A stretch of DNA of 64,000 nt from assembly GCF_008831285.2 (NCBI RefSeq), contig NC_045145.1, positions 14,010,802 through 14,074,801 of the forward strand. The letters are read 5' to 3'. A program made the position numbers and the translations under genes. Positions 24,501 through 37,937 of this stretch are shown piece after piece; within the stretch, counting starts at the first letter, position 1, and each line of letters begins with the position of its first letter. This stretch comes from Nymphaea colorata (Eukaryota; Streptophyta; Magnoliopsida; Nymphaeales; Nymphaeaceae). The notes beneath the pieces are model-generated. The model saw nothing but the letters and a program-made list of their open reading frames with translations. It did no database searches and was not told the DNA's origin.

Positions 24501-25928
24501 TTTCAAGGTTTCTAGCTATTATGCTTTCCTGCAAGTCCGAACACACTTGCCAGAAAACAAAATAAATGAATGAGGGCCAGTAAGGGAAAACGTACCCGGT
24601 TCCAGCAAAGAAGGCAAGTGGAATCATCATTTCCCACCCGTTTATGTTCATGCTGATCATTTAACGACAAAACCGTCACTAAATTAGGCTACAGCGAAAT
24701 CAGCACCTCCCAATGAATGTAGAAAATTGATGCACGTAATTAGATGAGGTGGTGGTTTTTATTACCATATAGAAAGTGCATCCAGGGCAATCTCTGCGTC
24801 GCTCATGTTTCCCGTCAGGATTACCAAAATCCTGTAATACCAATTCTCCAAACTGCGACATTCGTGAAACACAATTAGAAAGTAAAATAAGAACCGACAC
24901 TAGAAGGAAGAAAAAGGAAGAAGATGAAGAAAGAAGAGAAGAAAGCAGACCATAGCATAACTCCCGAAGCTATGGAAAGCTTTGTGAATTCCCAAAGACC
25001 CATTAACCCCTGCCATGACAGGCCGGTCCACGTCTCAGGACAGCCGCCGCAGACGGTGTAGAGAAGCTGGCAGATAGGTGGCACCCACCAGCCGATGTTG
25101 AGCGCCACGGCCGCACCGACGAGGCCGAAGCCGAAGTAGGAAATGAGAAGCCAGCTCAAGAAGATGTGTATCAGCAGCGCGGTTCCTGCGATCCAGGCGA
25201 TGATCATGTTCTTCAGCTGGCATTGAAGGAACCGCTGCATCGGGAACAATAAGACGAAGCTGAACTGCTGAGGTATGAGCAACAGAGAGATCCATCCGGC
25301 GAGTTCGGCGATCTCGTCCGTCTCGCCGACCAGTTTGAGGATGGGAGTGGCCAGAAAGTAGGTGGGCAGCAGAAGGAGAGCGCACAAGAACAAGACGACG
25401 AAGGATCGCTGCATATAAATCCCCAGCATGGGGTACTTCCTCGCGCCGTATGCTTGGCCGCACAGCGTCTCCAGAGCACTAGCCATGCCGAACTGCACAT
25501 GCCCATGAGATGCAGAACAATACTGTAAGAATTGTGTCATTCTACATGCAGGGAAGTAATTGGAGTGGAGATAGAGAGGGAGGGGAGAAGAACTGCACCA
25601 AGAAGCCGAAATTGAATCCGACGACGACGGTGGTGGCTATGGAGATGGCGGCGAGCTCGAGGTCGCCGAGATGGCCGACGAAAGCCTGAGTGATGACGTT
25701 CATCCCGTACATGGAGATCCGGGTGAAGATGGAGGGGCCGACTATCCTCCATAGCTTCTTCGATTCGATCCACGTCCGTTGGAGCAGCGGCGCTTCTTCT
25801 GGTTCCTCTGCTGGATGGTCGAGGTGATTTTGCTGCTGTTCTGGTGGGCGGAGGCTGCCATTGACGGGAGGACCTTGCTCCAGGAGAGGAGTCCTCAGCC
25901 CTTCTTCCGCCATATGCGACTGTGCCAT
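21584..25928 (-). CDS. MATE/DTX efflux transporter B (506 aa, 8 exons)
   Basis: Tandem paralogue of gene A with the same architecture. Exons on the minus strand: 25928-25599, 25492-24951, 24852-24766, 24652-24596, 22814-22576, 22420-22302, 22035-21949, 21643-21584, all with GT-AG borders. The start is the ATG of [10 protein letters not shown], which aligns with [10 protein letters not shown] of gene D; the ATG 15 bp downstream (25913) is the start used by A. CGQAYGA lies at 121-127; [24 protein letters not shown] and CDWEKE follow as in A. The last exon ends early at a TAG after DSTGK, six residues shorter than A. Substrate unknown; a vacuolar-membrane MATE is likely by clade. A 2.1-kb insertion begins 110 bp upstream of the start codon and may have changed its expression. 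Confidence 0.92.
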
Positions 25929-26037
25929 CGCGACCAGGACCAGTAGTTGCCTATCGGCCGTGAGGAGGAAAAGTCGGTTAGAGAGACACAAGAGAGAGAG
26001 GGAGGAATGGGCGTTTCCCGATACCCCTCACCATAAA

Positions 26038-28155
26038 CATATGGCCGGAGGACATTGGAGAATAAATAAGAACATGATCCATATTCGACAATAATTTACA
26101 ATACCATGGATCTATATGTAAGGACATATATGTCATTTTATATAAATTTGAGTTTGCCCTAATTCTTATGTTTTGTGGATGGCCGCCGCTGGTGAGTGTG
26201 TGTACTGTGTGTTCATCTAAGAAAGAGAATACAAGAGATTTGTGCGACCGTGGACGTAGGAGATTATTGCTTCGAACCACGTAAATAGTTCCTAACAATA
26301 TGCATTTAATTACAATATTTCAAACTTTTTTTTTTTGACATTTTCTTGATCGGTGCTCATCTTTCATAGCTAAGCTAGATTAGATTTGATGCCTTGATCT
26401 GATCTCTAGTATTTCTGGGAGCATGAAGTAATGCTATGAGGAAATGGACTGAGATCGACGAAACTAAGAGCAATTGCAAAAGTGAAGGCAGACTAGAGTA
26501 GGCCAGGGAAGAGCGAGTAGTCAGTAATGAAAAGCTTGGATGCACGTCTCCCTTTCTTTCTGGCATCCTGTTTTTTCTAAGAACATCGGTTCCCTCAGAG
26601 CCGGCCTTTTACAGGGTGCCTTTCACCTACTCTCGCCCGCCCAAGCACGTGCACAGCTTCCCAACCCAACCGAAGGTGCACAAACACCGACACAGTTTCA
26701 TACATGGAAAAAGGGGCGGCCTTTGGCCCTAAACCATCTGAACCTTTACGAGTAAAAGGGAAAGAAGAAGAAGAAAGATTCGGAATTCGGTCTCTCGCTA
26801 AGGCGATGGTGTCCTCTCCCACTCACCTGAAGCAACTGGAGTTTCCAAATAACTGTTTGATAAAAAAAAAAAATGAAAACTATCATTTTGAAGAATTGTC
26901 GAGAGAAAAGTGATACAAACAACAATGTGATAATTTGTTGTAAAATCATCTCTCTCTTCCTTGGAATTAATAAACATAGTAAACTGTACGCTTCAAACCA
27001 TTAGTTGCTCTCCAGTTTTTCTAGCAAGACATGCATTTGCTCTCAAGGCATTATAAAAGGAATAAATTAACTCTCATATAAACATCTGATGTTGTATAAT
27101 TGACCTTCCGTGTCTTTATTAGGAAAATTGCGGCAGTTTTGTGTTCCCTAGGGATAAAAAAAAAACGACAAATCAAGCGTAGGTCATCTTTAATTTTGTC
27201 TCCATGATATATATGTGTATATATATGCCATTCGCTGCATAACTTCTTAAGAACAGATCGAGCGGGTGTAAATCACAGGTTTGGGTCGGCAACACTGTCC
27301 ACTTTATGTATAGGTCTCGTGGTTAGATGTATATGAATCCCCTATTTTTGATTGCTGTTACTATATAATGAACTTAAATTGTTCAAAAGCTTTAGTGTCC
27401 AAAAAATATGTGAAAGTAGGGATGCCAATTCATCAAATTCGAATTAGATGTACTCTTAATGATATCCACTTTTTTCAAATGTTCAAATGTTAGGATTGTA
27501 ATTGAGATGGCAAAACAAATGAAGAAAAGTCATAACTAAATGTAAATATGAAACCAGAATTTATAATCCGAATCCAATACAAATCTGATACTTTAATTTA
27601 TATCCAAATTTGACTTTTAAGCCGAATTCATTTAACTTTTGCAATGTAAGGGCATTGAATATAGAATATTCATTTACAACTAAATCTGATTTGTTCAGAT
27701 GTCATTTCTTCAATCAAAGTCTGATAAAATTTCTTAATTGAATATTCAGATTCTTTTAAAATAACTTGATGAAATATCCAATCCAAATCAAATATATTGA
27801 AATCCTTATCCCTATAAAAAAAGTTAGCTGGCAACTTACAAGCCAAAAAAACCACAAATGTCAAACAATTATATAAGATCTCATCTACTCATGGGATTTT
27901 TGTTTGAGGCTTCCAATTTTTGGACGTTCTTAGTCTTAGTCGATCAATAGGGTTGAATTCGATAGAAGACAACTTGACAGCACCAAAAAGGACATTCAAC
28001 GGTACATTAAAAGCGATAGCGTGCTGAGCATTAAAAGAAAGCTGACATATTTTCTTGTTTACATTTTCCTTTTTAAACTTCACCTAATTAGATTTCTAGG
28101 GCAAACTAAAAGCATTGATAGACTTGTTAAGTAAATTCATGTGCAGTTTGTGTAA
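26038..28155. mobile_element. 2.1-kb insertion in the gene B promoter, unclassified
   Basis: Unit 1 has contiguous sequence here (near 9875). In unit 2 the 8-bp word ACCATAAA occurs on both sides (26030-26037 and 28156-28163), like a target-site duplication. The insert has no clear terminal inverted repeats (CATATGGCC... against ...TTTGTGTAA) and no transposase or RT frame. An 8-bp duplication would fit a non-autonomous hAT element, but the ends do not show one. Confidence 0.6.
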
Positions 28156-28263
28156 ACCATAAATACATCCTACTTTAGCTGACGTTGCTTTTCTTGATGT
28201 CACCATGAAAGAAAGAAAGAAAGAGATGTGTATGGTGTACACGCATTCTTTTCAAGTCCCAAA

Positions 28264-28572
28264 AATAATGAATGTTGTCAATATTTATTGTATCCTGGAT
28301 CGTATTATCCCTTGATTGGATGGATTATAAGGAATGTGTGGGCCAAAATTAATCAGTTCCGACGCAATTAGGCGGTCAATGATGTCTGGTTCCGATGTCG
28401 CTGCCGGAAAGATGAAAAATGCTACGTGGGGCCCTTATAAGGCTACAGACTTTAGTGGTCGACCCTGTTCATTGTCTGACTCAATAATCATTGGTTCGGT
28501 GAAGTTTTAAAGAGAAGGTACTTTTTACTTTTACTTACTTCCTGATAAGAGCGCTCTCGATATAGTAGCCCC
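28264..28572. promoter_or_regulatory. Copy of the conserved upstream block, displaced from gene B
   Basis: Match of 9966-10283, identical by eye except for a 9-bp gap. Because of the 2.1-kb insertion it lies about 2.3 kb from gene B's start codon, against about 0.2 kb for A. Confidence 0.4.
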
Positions 28573-30402
28573 CTAAAAAACAAAAAAAAACACTGGAGCT
28601 CCCTTCTTTTTCCTCTAATTATTTTGTCATTTTCATATTTCAATAAAAAAATGGATTCTTTTACCTATGTAGAAGAAAAAAAAACAAATTTTTATGGTAA
28701 TTTATAATTCAATGTGATTTTTTCAAAGAAATCACCTCAACAGGCCGAAGCCCCTTTCTTTTCTCCCGTGAGCTAATTTGGGATTTAGATGGAGATTGGT
28801 ATATTCATCAAGTAAAGCCAATGTTTAAAGTCTAGAAAAATACTAGCTTGATAAATATAAAGCTTTAATTTGTAATTTAAAGTGAACCGCAAGAAATCCT
28901 ATCACCCACTCTGTCCTGCACGCACAACCTACGTTGTTTTAACCCTCATGATTAAGTTGTTGATGTAAATTAGAAAAGAGAGAATGAATTCCCTTCCACG
29001 TTGATGCATTCGATTCTCACTACTGAAGGCAAGGACTGGTAATTACCCTTGGGAAAAATTATAGAAACTCAGATGCACCAAACTTTGTTGTTGACAAAAG
29101 AAACCCTTCAAGAAATTTCTAAAAAAAACATTAATTTTTCAAATAAATGACAAAACTTTAAAGACAATAACTATCTTTATTGTTGGCAAGAGAAACAGCA
29201 GTTGTTATGTTAGGAGGTCATTTCATAATCATTTATACCAAAAATAATGGTTTTAATGAATAAACAGTTGTTTAAAGTCAAACAACATGATAAGGTTTTG
29301 GGAATCGGCACTCGGTACCCGGGCTGATAGGGCCCGAGTTCGAACACTAAAAACCAGTCTGAAGGCCATAACGTACCAGGCCGGCCAAAGTCAGTCCGAT
29401 TCGATTCGATATGTTTTTATATATTATTTTTATTTTAATAATGATATCTATTTTATCATCAAAAACTTTTTATTTTATATTTTAAAAATATTTTTTATTG
29501 TAACTAGGTTAGACTGGGCCACACCCAAGTTCAGGTTTTGTCGTAGGACCCAAATTACGCACAAAGTTTAGTATCTACATTTTAAATTGCATAAGTCCAA
29601 CGATTTATTATTTGCCGAAATAATATATAGGCGCCTTTTCATAAATGTTTTCCTCGACTTCTTAAAAGCCCCCAGCGAACAAATAACTAATTTTTATTTT
29701 AAGGTTTTTCCAATTGAATTTGAGGCTTTCTTGATTCAGGTCATACTTTTCAGTTCGACTGCCAAAAGAAGTTCATAATGAAGCCATTACATTTGAAATC
29801 TTTTAAAATGTATGTCTTTCTAGTGTGGTACCTTTAATTGTAAAGGTACTTTCATTTTCGTAGACAACTTTATTGTAGCTTATTTTTTCAGCAAAAAATA
29901 CAAAAAAACCACTTAAATTTTTGACAAATAACTAATTATTGCTTAATTATTAGGGTTCAACAAATAGGGTGCTCAATTTTTTATTTTCTTTTTTTTTTTG
30001 AAGAACTGCAAGGAACAAAAAAAGTGGACGAGTAATTTACACCCATCCCTCCATTGCATGCCCAGAACAAATAACCACCTCCGTGTTCGCTGAACTGAAA
30101 AAGTGAAAATGGACGGCAGAAATTTTCATTTCGTGGGGAAGGCTTTAATTGCAATCCTAAAGGAGGTCTTGAATTGGTTCAGCTATCTCAGGCTATTCTA
30201 GTTTAAAACTCAATCCAACTAAGTTAACGAGACAACTATAAGCCGACCCGCTGTCAGACCCATCTCCATTAGTCAAATGAACCATTAATCGTATACTCGC
30301 ACGAGTCATCTAGGCTGTTGTATCATAGTAACTAACTTGTTTTCATTTATCTGCATTTTAAAGTTTCATGTCAATTATATCGATTCATGAGCAAAAGCCA
30401 AC

Positions 30403-30439
<37 letters not shown>

Positions 30440-32467
30440 TTTCATGATTATTAAATCACACGCCATAACCTTATGTTTGGGTTTGAACCGAGTTGATGCA
30501 CGAGTCATCATCCAGGCTGTTATATATCTTTTAAATTAAGCTGTTTATAAAGCAGGTGTGAAGAAGGTACACGCTGGCCTGACCCAGCCTTTAAATTAAT
30601 AGTTGAGGTATGGTTTGGTGAATTAGCGAAGTGAGCATTGAACATGTCTGGTTGAGTTTCACAGCCCTATTCAACAAACAGTCAAATTGTTTGAGAAAAG
30701 AGAAAGGGTACTCAAAAGAGGGGTACCAGAATCAGCTAAGGTAGTTTCCCAATTGTGTTCCCCATGCATTATTTACTTGTGCTGCGTCAATGGAGGAATG
30801 GTGTTGGTGCCTCCACCTGATGCCCTCGTCTTTCTCTGATTTAACTTACTTAATTGGTTGCTTTGAAGTTTGATCTCAGCAGTAGCAGAGGGCTTTTCCT
30901 ACTGCTGATTTAACCTCAGGCACTGAGGCGTATCTTCTTTTCCGAAGATTGGGTCCTTATTTTGTCGTTGACAATGCGGCTCTTATCAAATATGGAGGAA
31001 CAAACTTTTGGGTAATAATCTCATACATGTGCCTTGCATTTTCATTTTTCTTATATGGGTCTACCGCCGTTCTCTGTTGATCGTTGCTCTTTCGATGCAA
31101 AGACTGCTGGGAGTTAGCTCCCAACTCTTATTTCAAGTCAATCAATGATAAAAAATCAGGAAGGGAACAATACAAAGCATCGTGCAAAGAGCTAGGTCCT
31201 CTGGCCATTCAACCACCAGACACCACTTCCTCACAAAATTTACAGAGAAAAGTAAGACCAGCAATTTTAAAACGTCGCAGTCAGGATTAATTTCTGCACG
31301 ATCGATGAACCCTAGTTCTATTAATTTCTCTCTTTTGGCTACAAGCCCTACCTTCACCTTGTGTTCACAAGCTAATTATGCCTATAAAGTTAATTAGCTT
31401 AAGACTTCCAAACTGAAAGAGATCAAGAGCTCGATACTTAAACGTTATATACAGCCATAGATGTAATCTTGTAAGCAGCCTAAAATCCACAGCCTCTCTC
31501 TACCATTCGCAACCGATTGATAATTTTGAAGGGGATATAATACACTGATCACAAAGCTGAACAATATAATATCACGCAAAAAACAAAAGACCATTTATAT
31601 AACAAGACGGCTTCTGTTGTCAGGCTATCAGACGACAATGTGAAATTGTCTCGACCAATTTAAAGTTGCCCATTTGACTAGACTAGTTATAATGAAAAGG
31701 GGGTTTCGAAGAAGACACGTCGGATCTAAATGACATGAAATTAAATTTGGTGAGTAAATTTATTAAGAAGCTCTACTTCAGTCATGAAAGTCTAGCCATT
31801 TAATTTAATTAAATCTTAAGCACTTGGTGTCGGGTAAACATAGGCTGTTGATCTCTTCTGTCGAACGGCAACAGCAACGTCCGGTCCTTCCGATGCATGG
31901 AAGATGTTTGTTGTATGGAAAGATCCTGATTACAGTAGCACATAGCAAACAAAATGTCGTGCAAGAATGTAAGCACTGCTACCCTACTCATCATGATGGT
32001 CAGCGTCCGGTCTCTTGATTCAGTAGACAATGGGAAGCACAGAAAACATTTTGAATTTGAAGGGCTCGACGCTCTTTCAGATTTGTTGTTTCCCCAAACC
32101 ATCGCCCCCAAATAGCGTTGGTATCGTAGTTTCAACAAAACCAGTCATGCTTTTATACATATACAGCCTTAAATGAAATGAAAATACTGAGAGGAGATAG
32201 AGAAAGTACCGTTCTTCAAAGGATTATGCCTCCGATCTCTTGCCAAATATGCTGAATCTTAATTCGCTTGAGCTCCAGGGTCCTCCTCATTCGCCAAACC
32301 TCTCTCTCTCCACCCCTCCCCCTCCGTCTCATGGAGGGTCCCTTTCCGTGAGGGTTGATTCCTATTTATAGTTAGTTAAAGGTACTCTTTGACGATCGAT
32401 CACCTTAAATCGTTAAATATGTATACTATTGTTTACGAGGTTAATTAAATAGGTTACAAAAGAAAAA
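28573..32467. other. Distal upstream of gene B and end of unit 2
   Basis: Copy of 10284-11912 joined directly to a copy of 15942-18113. The junction near 30252 is the empty site of the mitochondrial-like insert. No gene is recognised. Confidence 0.5.
30405..30438. repeat. (TA)n microsatellite
   Basis: About 17 TA units. The same site in unit 1 (near 16086) has only a few units, so it expanded after the duplication. Confidence 0.9.
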
Positions 32468-33697
32468 ACATTGGGCAATTGAAAGCTTTAGTATTTTCTT
32501 CTTTTCGGAGCAAGTCCAACTCAGTGCTGTTAATTTGAGTAAATAAATGATAGACACATCCAATCATTTCAATCAAAACGACCACTCGGGAGTGGTTGGA
32601 ATAGATCCTTTCTCTTCTGTCCACACTTATATACATAAAGACTACAGTGCTGCATGTGAAGCGTATATGATATGTTGGCACTGCATTCATGCATTTGCAG
32701 AGTGACCGGAAATGTTCTCTTATTTTTCGCCTATATTTCTCTATTTACGGGTTCATTAATGGTCAACAAGGATTATCAAAATGCTAATTCACATGGTGCA
32801 GCATAACTAGACTTGTATGTGTTCGCCCTCGATTCAATCCTTCATACATTCTCCGCACAATGAAAACAATACTGCTTAAGTGCATGTCTGTTTCTATGCA
32901 TGGCGTGCTCCTAAGTTCAATTAATTCGTGCGCCACTTACAAAGCCTGTTGTTAATTAATGAAAGAGGTGCCAGCAGAAGTACCTTTGCAAGAAATTTCT
33001 TCAAATCACACGCTTTGCTGGAGAGTTGAAGTTTTGATTTCAAGTTGTAAGATTAAACAACTTTTGAATTGAACTGGTTGCAAATTAAACATTCCAGGTA
33101 TATGGCGTCACGCAGTAATAATCCAATAACCATAAAAGAAATCCTTGATAGTGTTTCCGAGTGACAACCATTGACATATTTTGGCTTCGCGAAACACATA
33201 TATGAGTTTAACCAGCTAGAAAATTCCAAACTAAGAAAAAAGGCGGAAATTATTTGTAGGAAGTAAATTTACGGTGGCATTTTTAGTTACTTAACCAGGA
33301 TAGATAATGACTAAATTAACAAACATAGTTACTTTAATGTATACTTGTTAACAGAATGACTCACGTACTAATAATGCACAAGGTAGACATTAATTTGTAA
33401 ACGCGAATACGTCAGCAACTATTTCACAAACATGTATGGTAAAAATAATGTCACATAACCTAAATATAAAATAGAATATATGATTTGACGTTGAGCGACT
33501 GAAATTTCAGTAGCAGAGGTAGAGTTTTTCTTTCTTTAGAACGAACGAAAAAGACAAAACTAAAGTTGTCACCACGTCATCTCGTCACGTCCATCAAACT
33601 TCTGTTCCTTTAAGTATAAATATAGAATTTTACAAAAAAAATAAGATTAATTTTTCAGTGGCATCAAGAAGCCAAAATTGGTCCAAGACGAAGAATG
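32468..33697. other. Spacer, no gene recognised
   Basis: AT-rich DNA to the right of the duplication. No coding frame or repeat was identified. Confidence 0.4.
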
Positions 33698-33943
33698 CCC
33701 CCAAATGAACCTACAGAAATTTAATGAGAGGAAAGATCCACAGATATGAGTTAAGAAAGAAAAAACACTTGAGCAAGTGCATTCTCAAGAGGATCGATGG
33801 TCTGAGTTATTTATTCAATAGCACATCCGACTGCCTATTTCGATTGATTTGGAAACTTTCTGCTTACTCACGATGTGGGTTTAAGGACTGGTGCAGAGTT
33901 AAGAGTGGGCAATGAACTTGGAGCAGGCAACGCAAGATTTATC
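33698..33943 (+). pseudogene. MATE relic: intron 4 / exon 5 fragment of a C-type gene
   Basis: Aligns with 40029-40275 of gene C. It carries the end of intron 4, the acceptor AG at 33895-33896, and about 39 bp of exon 5 (AATGAACTTGGAGCAGGCAA, encoding NELGAG). An extra A soon after the acceptor (GTTAAGAG against GTTAGAG) shifts the frame, and similarity stops within the GAGNA codons. No other exon remains nearby, so it is a fragment of a lost or partly duplicated gene. Confidence 0.8.
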
Positions 33944-34418
33944 TCTTCTGTTTTGTCGATTCAGTACATAGGCGCAAATGAGAAGGTGAAATAGGACCGT
34001 TATCTACCATGTTCGCACTTTGATATGTCTACGGATGGTGGCTTTGCACTAGCCAATTTTCTTAGTGCCCTGAATGTAGGCAGCAGAGTATCTGGTTCTG
34101 ACTTGAGAAGATTTTGCAGTCGAGCCAATGCATGTAAATCTTCTATGTATCATTTCAATATATATGATGCCACATGTAAGTAGATCCTCTTGCTTCTTGA
34201 TTGAAATATAGGGATAAACACGAAGGGGAAGAACAGGACCATAATGTCCATGGAAGTGTAGTAACATATTTTTTTTATAGCAAGCAAATCTGACCATCCA
34301 AAAGCATAGCAATTTCTTTTATCATAAAAAAAAAATATGAAGTTTTAATCTGGACATGTTTTTTATTTTGTGAAACGTTCATTACCGATTTCTCAAGGGG
34401 GGGGGGGGGGTGATTATT

Positions 34419-34440
34419 CACTACAAGAAATTAGGGGTTC
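34419..34440 (+). mobile_element. Possible CACTA (En/Spm-type) terminus
   Basis: CACTACAAGAAATTAGGGG matches the usual start of plant CACTA transposon inverted repeats. I found no matching TTTCTTGTAGTG end downstream and no transposase, so it is at best a fragment. It is preceded by a 12-14 bp run of G. Confidence 0.4.
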
Positions 34441-37400
34441 GAGAACATGTGTTTGTAATGCGTTACTATGGGAATACATTTTCCCGTTACAGATGATATA
34501 GGCGGGAAACAAATATTTCCTCACCCGCGTCCCTTCTTCTCCCTCATCTCTTCCCTCTCCTTCCCCGCCTTTCTCTTTCTCTTTCTCTCCCCCCTTCCCG
34601 TCTCCACTCTCTCTCTCTCTCAATCTCACCCCTTTTCGTTTCTCTCTTTTCCTTCACAGACGCTCTCCCTCGCATCACATCTCTCTCGTTGTTCTTCCCC
34701 TTTCTCGCCTCTCTAAGATGGCCATGGCTGTAGGTAAGGGCACGATGACCATGATATATGAATTCAAAAAAGTGGAGATTTTTTATTCGATTTCATTTTA
34801 TTGTGCGCGAGGTTTCCCTTTCTCGTGACATTTTTCATTCCTCATGAGGATGTCCCTTTCCATGGAGAAGCTTAAGGTTGAGAAGAAGGGCTTATAGAGG
34901 TTGATCGATCAATAGCTTCAATGCAGGGTAAAGTGGCTGCCGATGGCAGGTTGGCATGCTGGATGGGACAAGCCCATTTCACACAAAGGCATATACCAAG
35001 GTAGTAAATTTGTATATGTTTCTACTTCCTAAAGGTTCCATTGATCCAAAATACATTTTGGACTGACATTTTTATTCTTTGATCGATCTGGAGAGTCTTA
35101 CTTTCGAACCTTTAACATTTTGTTTGGGACTTGCATGGTTGCATCTGATGGATGATATGGGACATTTAAGGAAGATGTATTCCCAAACGTGAATTCTATT
35201 CTCATTCTAGACCCTATTATTTGCTTTAATTATGACTTCCCTATTGGACTTGTAGCACGAGTATAGTTTCATTTTCACACCTAGAATTTAGTTGGTACTA
35301 ATTTAGAGAGACAAACTGAATTCTGTAGTTCGCAAACATGGCTTTGTGTCTTTTAACCAAAGGACCCTAGGTTGAAGACCAATTAGTGTGTGTGTGTGTC
35401 TATATGTATACATATCCCTGAGCTATGATATTGTTCATGGCATCTGGACTCCAATCCCTTCAGTTGTCAGCATCTATGTTTTTCCTTGCTGATTTTAGAT
35501 ATTTATTATTCTTTTTGTTGCAAATAAAATTATTTTTGCTTCCAATTGACAACAAATGAAGGATTACATAGCTACACCTAAATCTAATGGATATAAATGC
35601 CTCCATACTACAGTGATACCATCTAAGTCACCTGGGTACGTGAGTTAGGTGCCCACACGTGCTACATAATGTGACATTTTATGTAGATGATTTGGTTTTC
35701 ATATGTTGCTTTGTGAAATATGATGATCTCCGATTCTCCATACATTTAGAGGAATGTGTGGAACCGTTTGCGAAATGGCCTTTTATGCTGACTATATTAT
35801 TATAGTTGTTTATGTATATTTTAATGTATCAGGAAATTATAATGATTATTTGCTAAAATAAATTTTAGTAACACGTTTACAATGGTACTAAAAATTAGGT
35901 TGCCCATAACACAAGTTAAAATGTTACTAAAATGCACGCATGAGACTTGTAATGACTTTTTGTAATGCGGGAGAGTTGTTAGCAAAATTGGATGTTTGAC
36001 TTGGCCATATTTCAGTCTGTTGCTGGAAGCCAAATTGGGATGTTTTTGGTGCCACTTCGTTGATGATAGTAACCAAAGCCTCTCCCTTCTTTTCTTTTTG
36101 CCTCCTATTATTCATGCTACTGCTTGTAAAAATTTTCGTGGCACTAGAGAAAGAAGGAGGTTGGTTGTCAAGAAGCTTTGGCCTTGGAGCCGGTGCAATG
36201 GGCGTATCTAGTTGGGCCAATTTCAGCTCAATACATACAGAGCATTTTAGAGTCCACTACGGTCACCCTTATGTCCAAGGTTTGGAGAGACTTCTTTTTT
36301 CCATCTTCTGTTTCATTTGTTTTTCCTATATGGCGTCCGATATGTTGTTAGCAGCAATTTCTTACCGCCTAGCAGATATTTCATTTGTAGATCGACCTGT
36401 CGATCTTCACACTATATATGCCTAGATGGGTTGTTCGTATATGAAACATTAATTGCAATTGAAGTTTGAGGTACAGTGGTATACTGTCCAATCTTTCTAA
36501 TTTCTAGCTCTAAGCTCAAAGGAAGCTCCAAAGAAGTGCTGATTTCCAATGTTCCATCGCTTCTGCAGTAAAAGTGGCAAGAACTCGTTCATGGTGGATT
36601 ATAGGTACTTGTTTCTGCTTTGGAATACAGCATCTTCTTGCATCCATGTTGTTTTTCTTGGAAATGTGTTAGATCTAAGGAAAAAGTATTTCGAGCATAT
36701 ATAGGAAATCAAGAAAAGTAGAAGGGGGAAAAAACCTGTTTTAATGTTTTTTGGAAAGTTGCTAAATTTCATATTTTTACTGTTTATTTTCCATTTGAGT
36801 TTTTGATTACCTTAACATCTACCCACCATATTTTCCTATATTTGTGCTTGTCTTTCCAGTTCCAGGTTTTTCAAACAAAAGGTCCTTCCTACGCCAAGGG
36901 TCCCCAACATTCCAGTTTTCTGAAAGTGGTCGATAGGGACCTGTCTACACTGCACACCCCCATGTGACATACTCAGGTCTAATAAATGTATTCATCCAAA
37001 ATTACTCAAATCAGCCTCCAGTTACATCGGTTGCTACGTACATATTAAAATTGTAATATCATGTTCCTAAAGATGACTTAATAGTAAACGAATAATTATT
37101 TTTTTCATTGGTAAATAAATATTTTCTTGAGTCCTTTTTTTGAGCCGATGATCCAACACCCTATAAAGGGGAAAACTTGGGACAAGCCATGACCAAACTA
37201 AGCTCTACACAACAATACTGCTACAGGGAAACATCTATAGTTTTACCTTTGCCATTACGTTAGCTAGGGTAGCTCGTAATCGAACATACGTCAGGTTACA
37301 GTGGCTGTCCACTTCACTTCCTCCTTTCAGGGTCCAGGGCCTGTTCCGTGCAGCCCTGCCTCATGCTATTCTCTGCATTTTAGTTGGAGCGTCCCACTTG

Positions 37401-37937
37401 TACCAACCTGATGTTCCAACTTTCATGCATTCAAACAAAGAGAAAACAGTCATTTTCAAGTTATCTTGCTTTGTTTCCTTTGATCTCATATGTTATCTGC
37501 AATCTCCGACCCTCGTTTCCACTCTGCCACTCCATCTGCATCACCGTTTAATTACTTTCACCTGCCTGTTTCTAAAACTCAAGGTTTGCCTTCTGTTTGC
37601 GTTGAAAATGAAAGTCCAAAGAAATTTTAGGGAGGGCACTAGGTACAATGACTCAATTTTTACGTTTTTCAAAGGACCTCCAATTTAAGCAGTATATGTG
37701 GGCTCCTTGTGGGGCAACTTCCTCACCGGCCACACCTGCCTCCGCTATTGCTAGGCTACCATGTAGATTGCATTTAAATGCTCCATTTCAATCGAAAGGT
37801 CACCCAGTCATGGTTCCCTTTTCCTTTTTCTTGTTTCCAAAGGAGCGAGGATATGCCGTATGGGGGTTATTGAATCTTGCTTCTTGAACGTTGCGTATTC
37901 TAACTATAAACTGCCAGTCTTTCTGTAAGCGCAAGAA
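34441..37937. other. Upstream region of gene C, no gene recognised
   Basis: Starts with a CT-rich tract (34500-34715) followed by AT-rich DNA. Frames such as 36060-36425 on the plus strand show no family motifs. The promoter of gene C should lie in its right end. Confidence 0.4.

Larger units (their letters stand above)
18121..32467. repeat. Tandem duplication unit 2 (contains MATE gene B)
   Basis: Direct tandem copy of 1713-18113 with the same gene order and orientation: Copia relic, MATE gene B, upstream region, tail. It lacks the mitochondrial-like insert; the empty site is near 30252. It has its own 2.1-kb insertion at 26038-28155. Intron 4 of B also lacks roughly 0.4 kb found in A at about 7090-7480. 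Confidence 0.9.

Noticed and set aside
36060-36425. Plus-strand 121-aa frame upstream of gene C
   Set aside because: It has a hydrophobic start but no family motif, no repeat elsewhere in the window and no splice context. A chance frame is likely.
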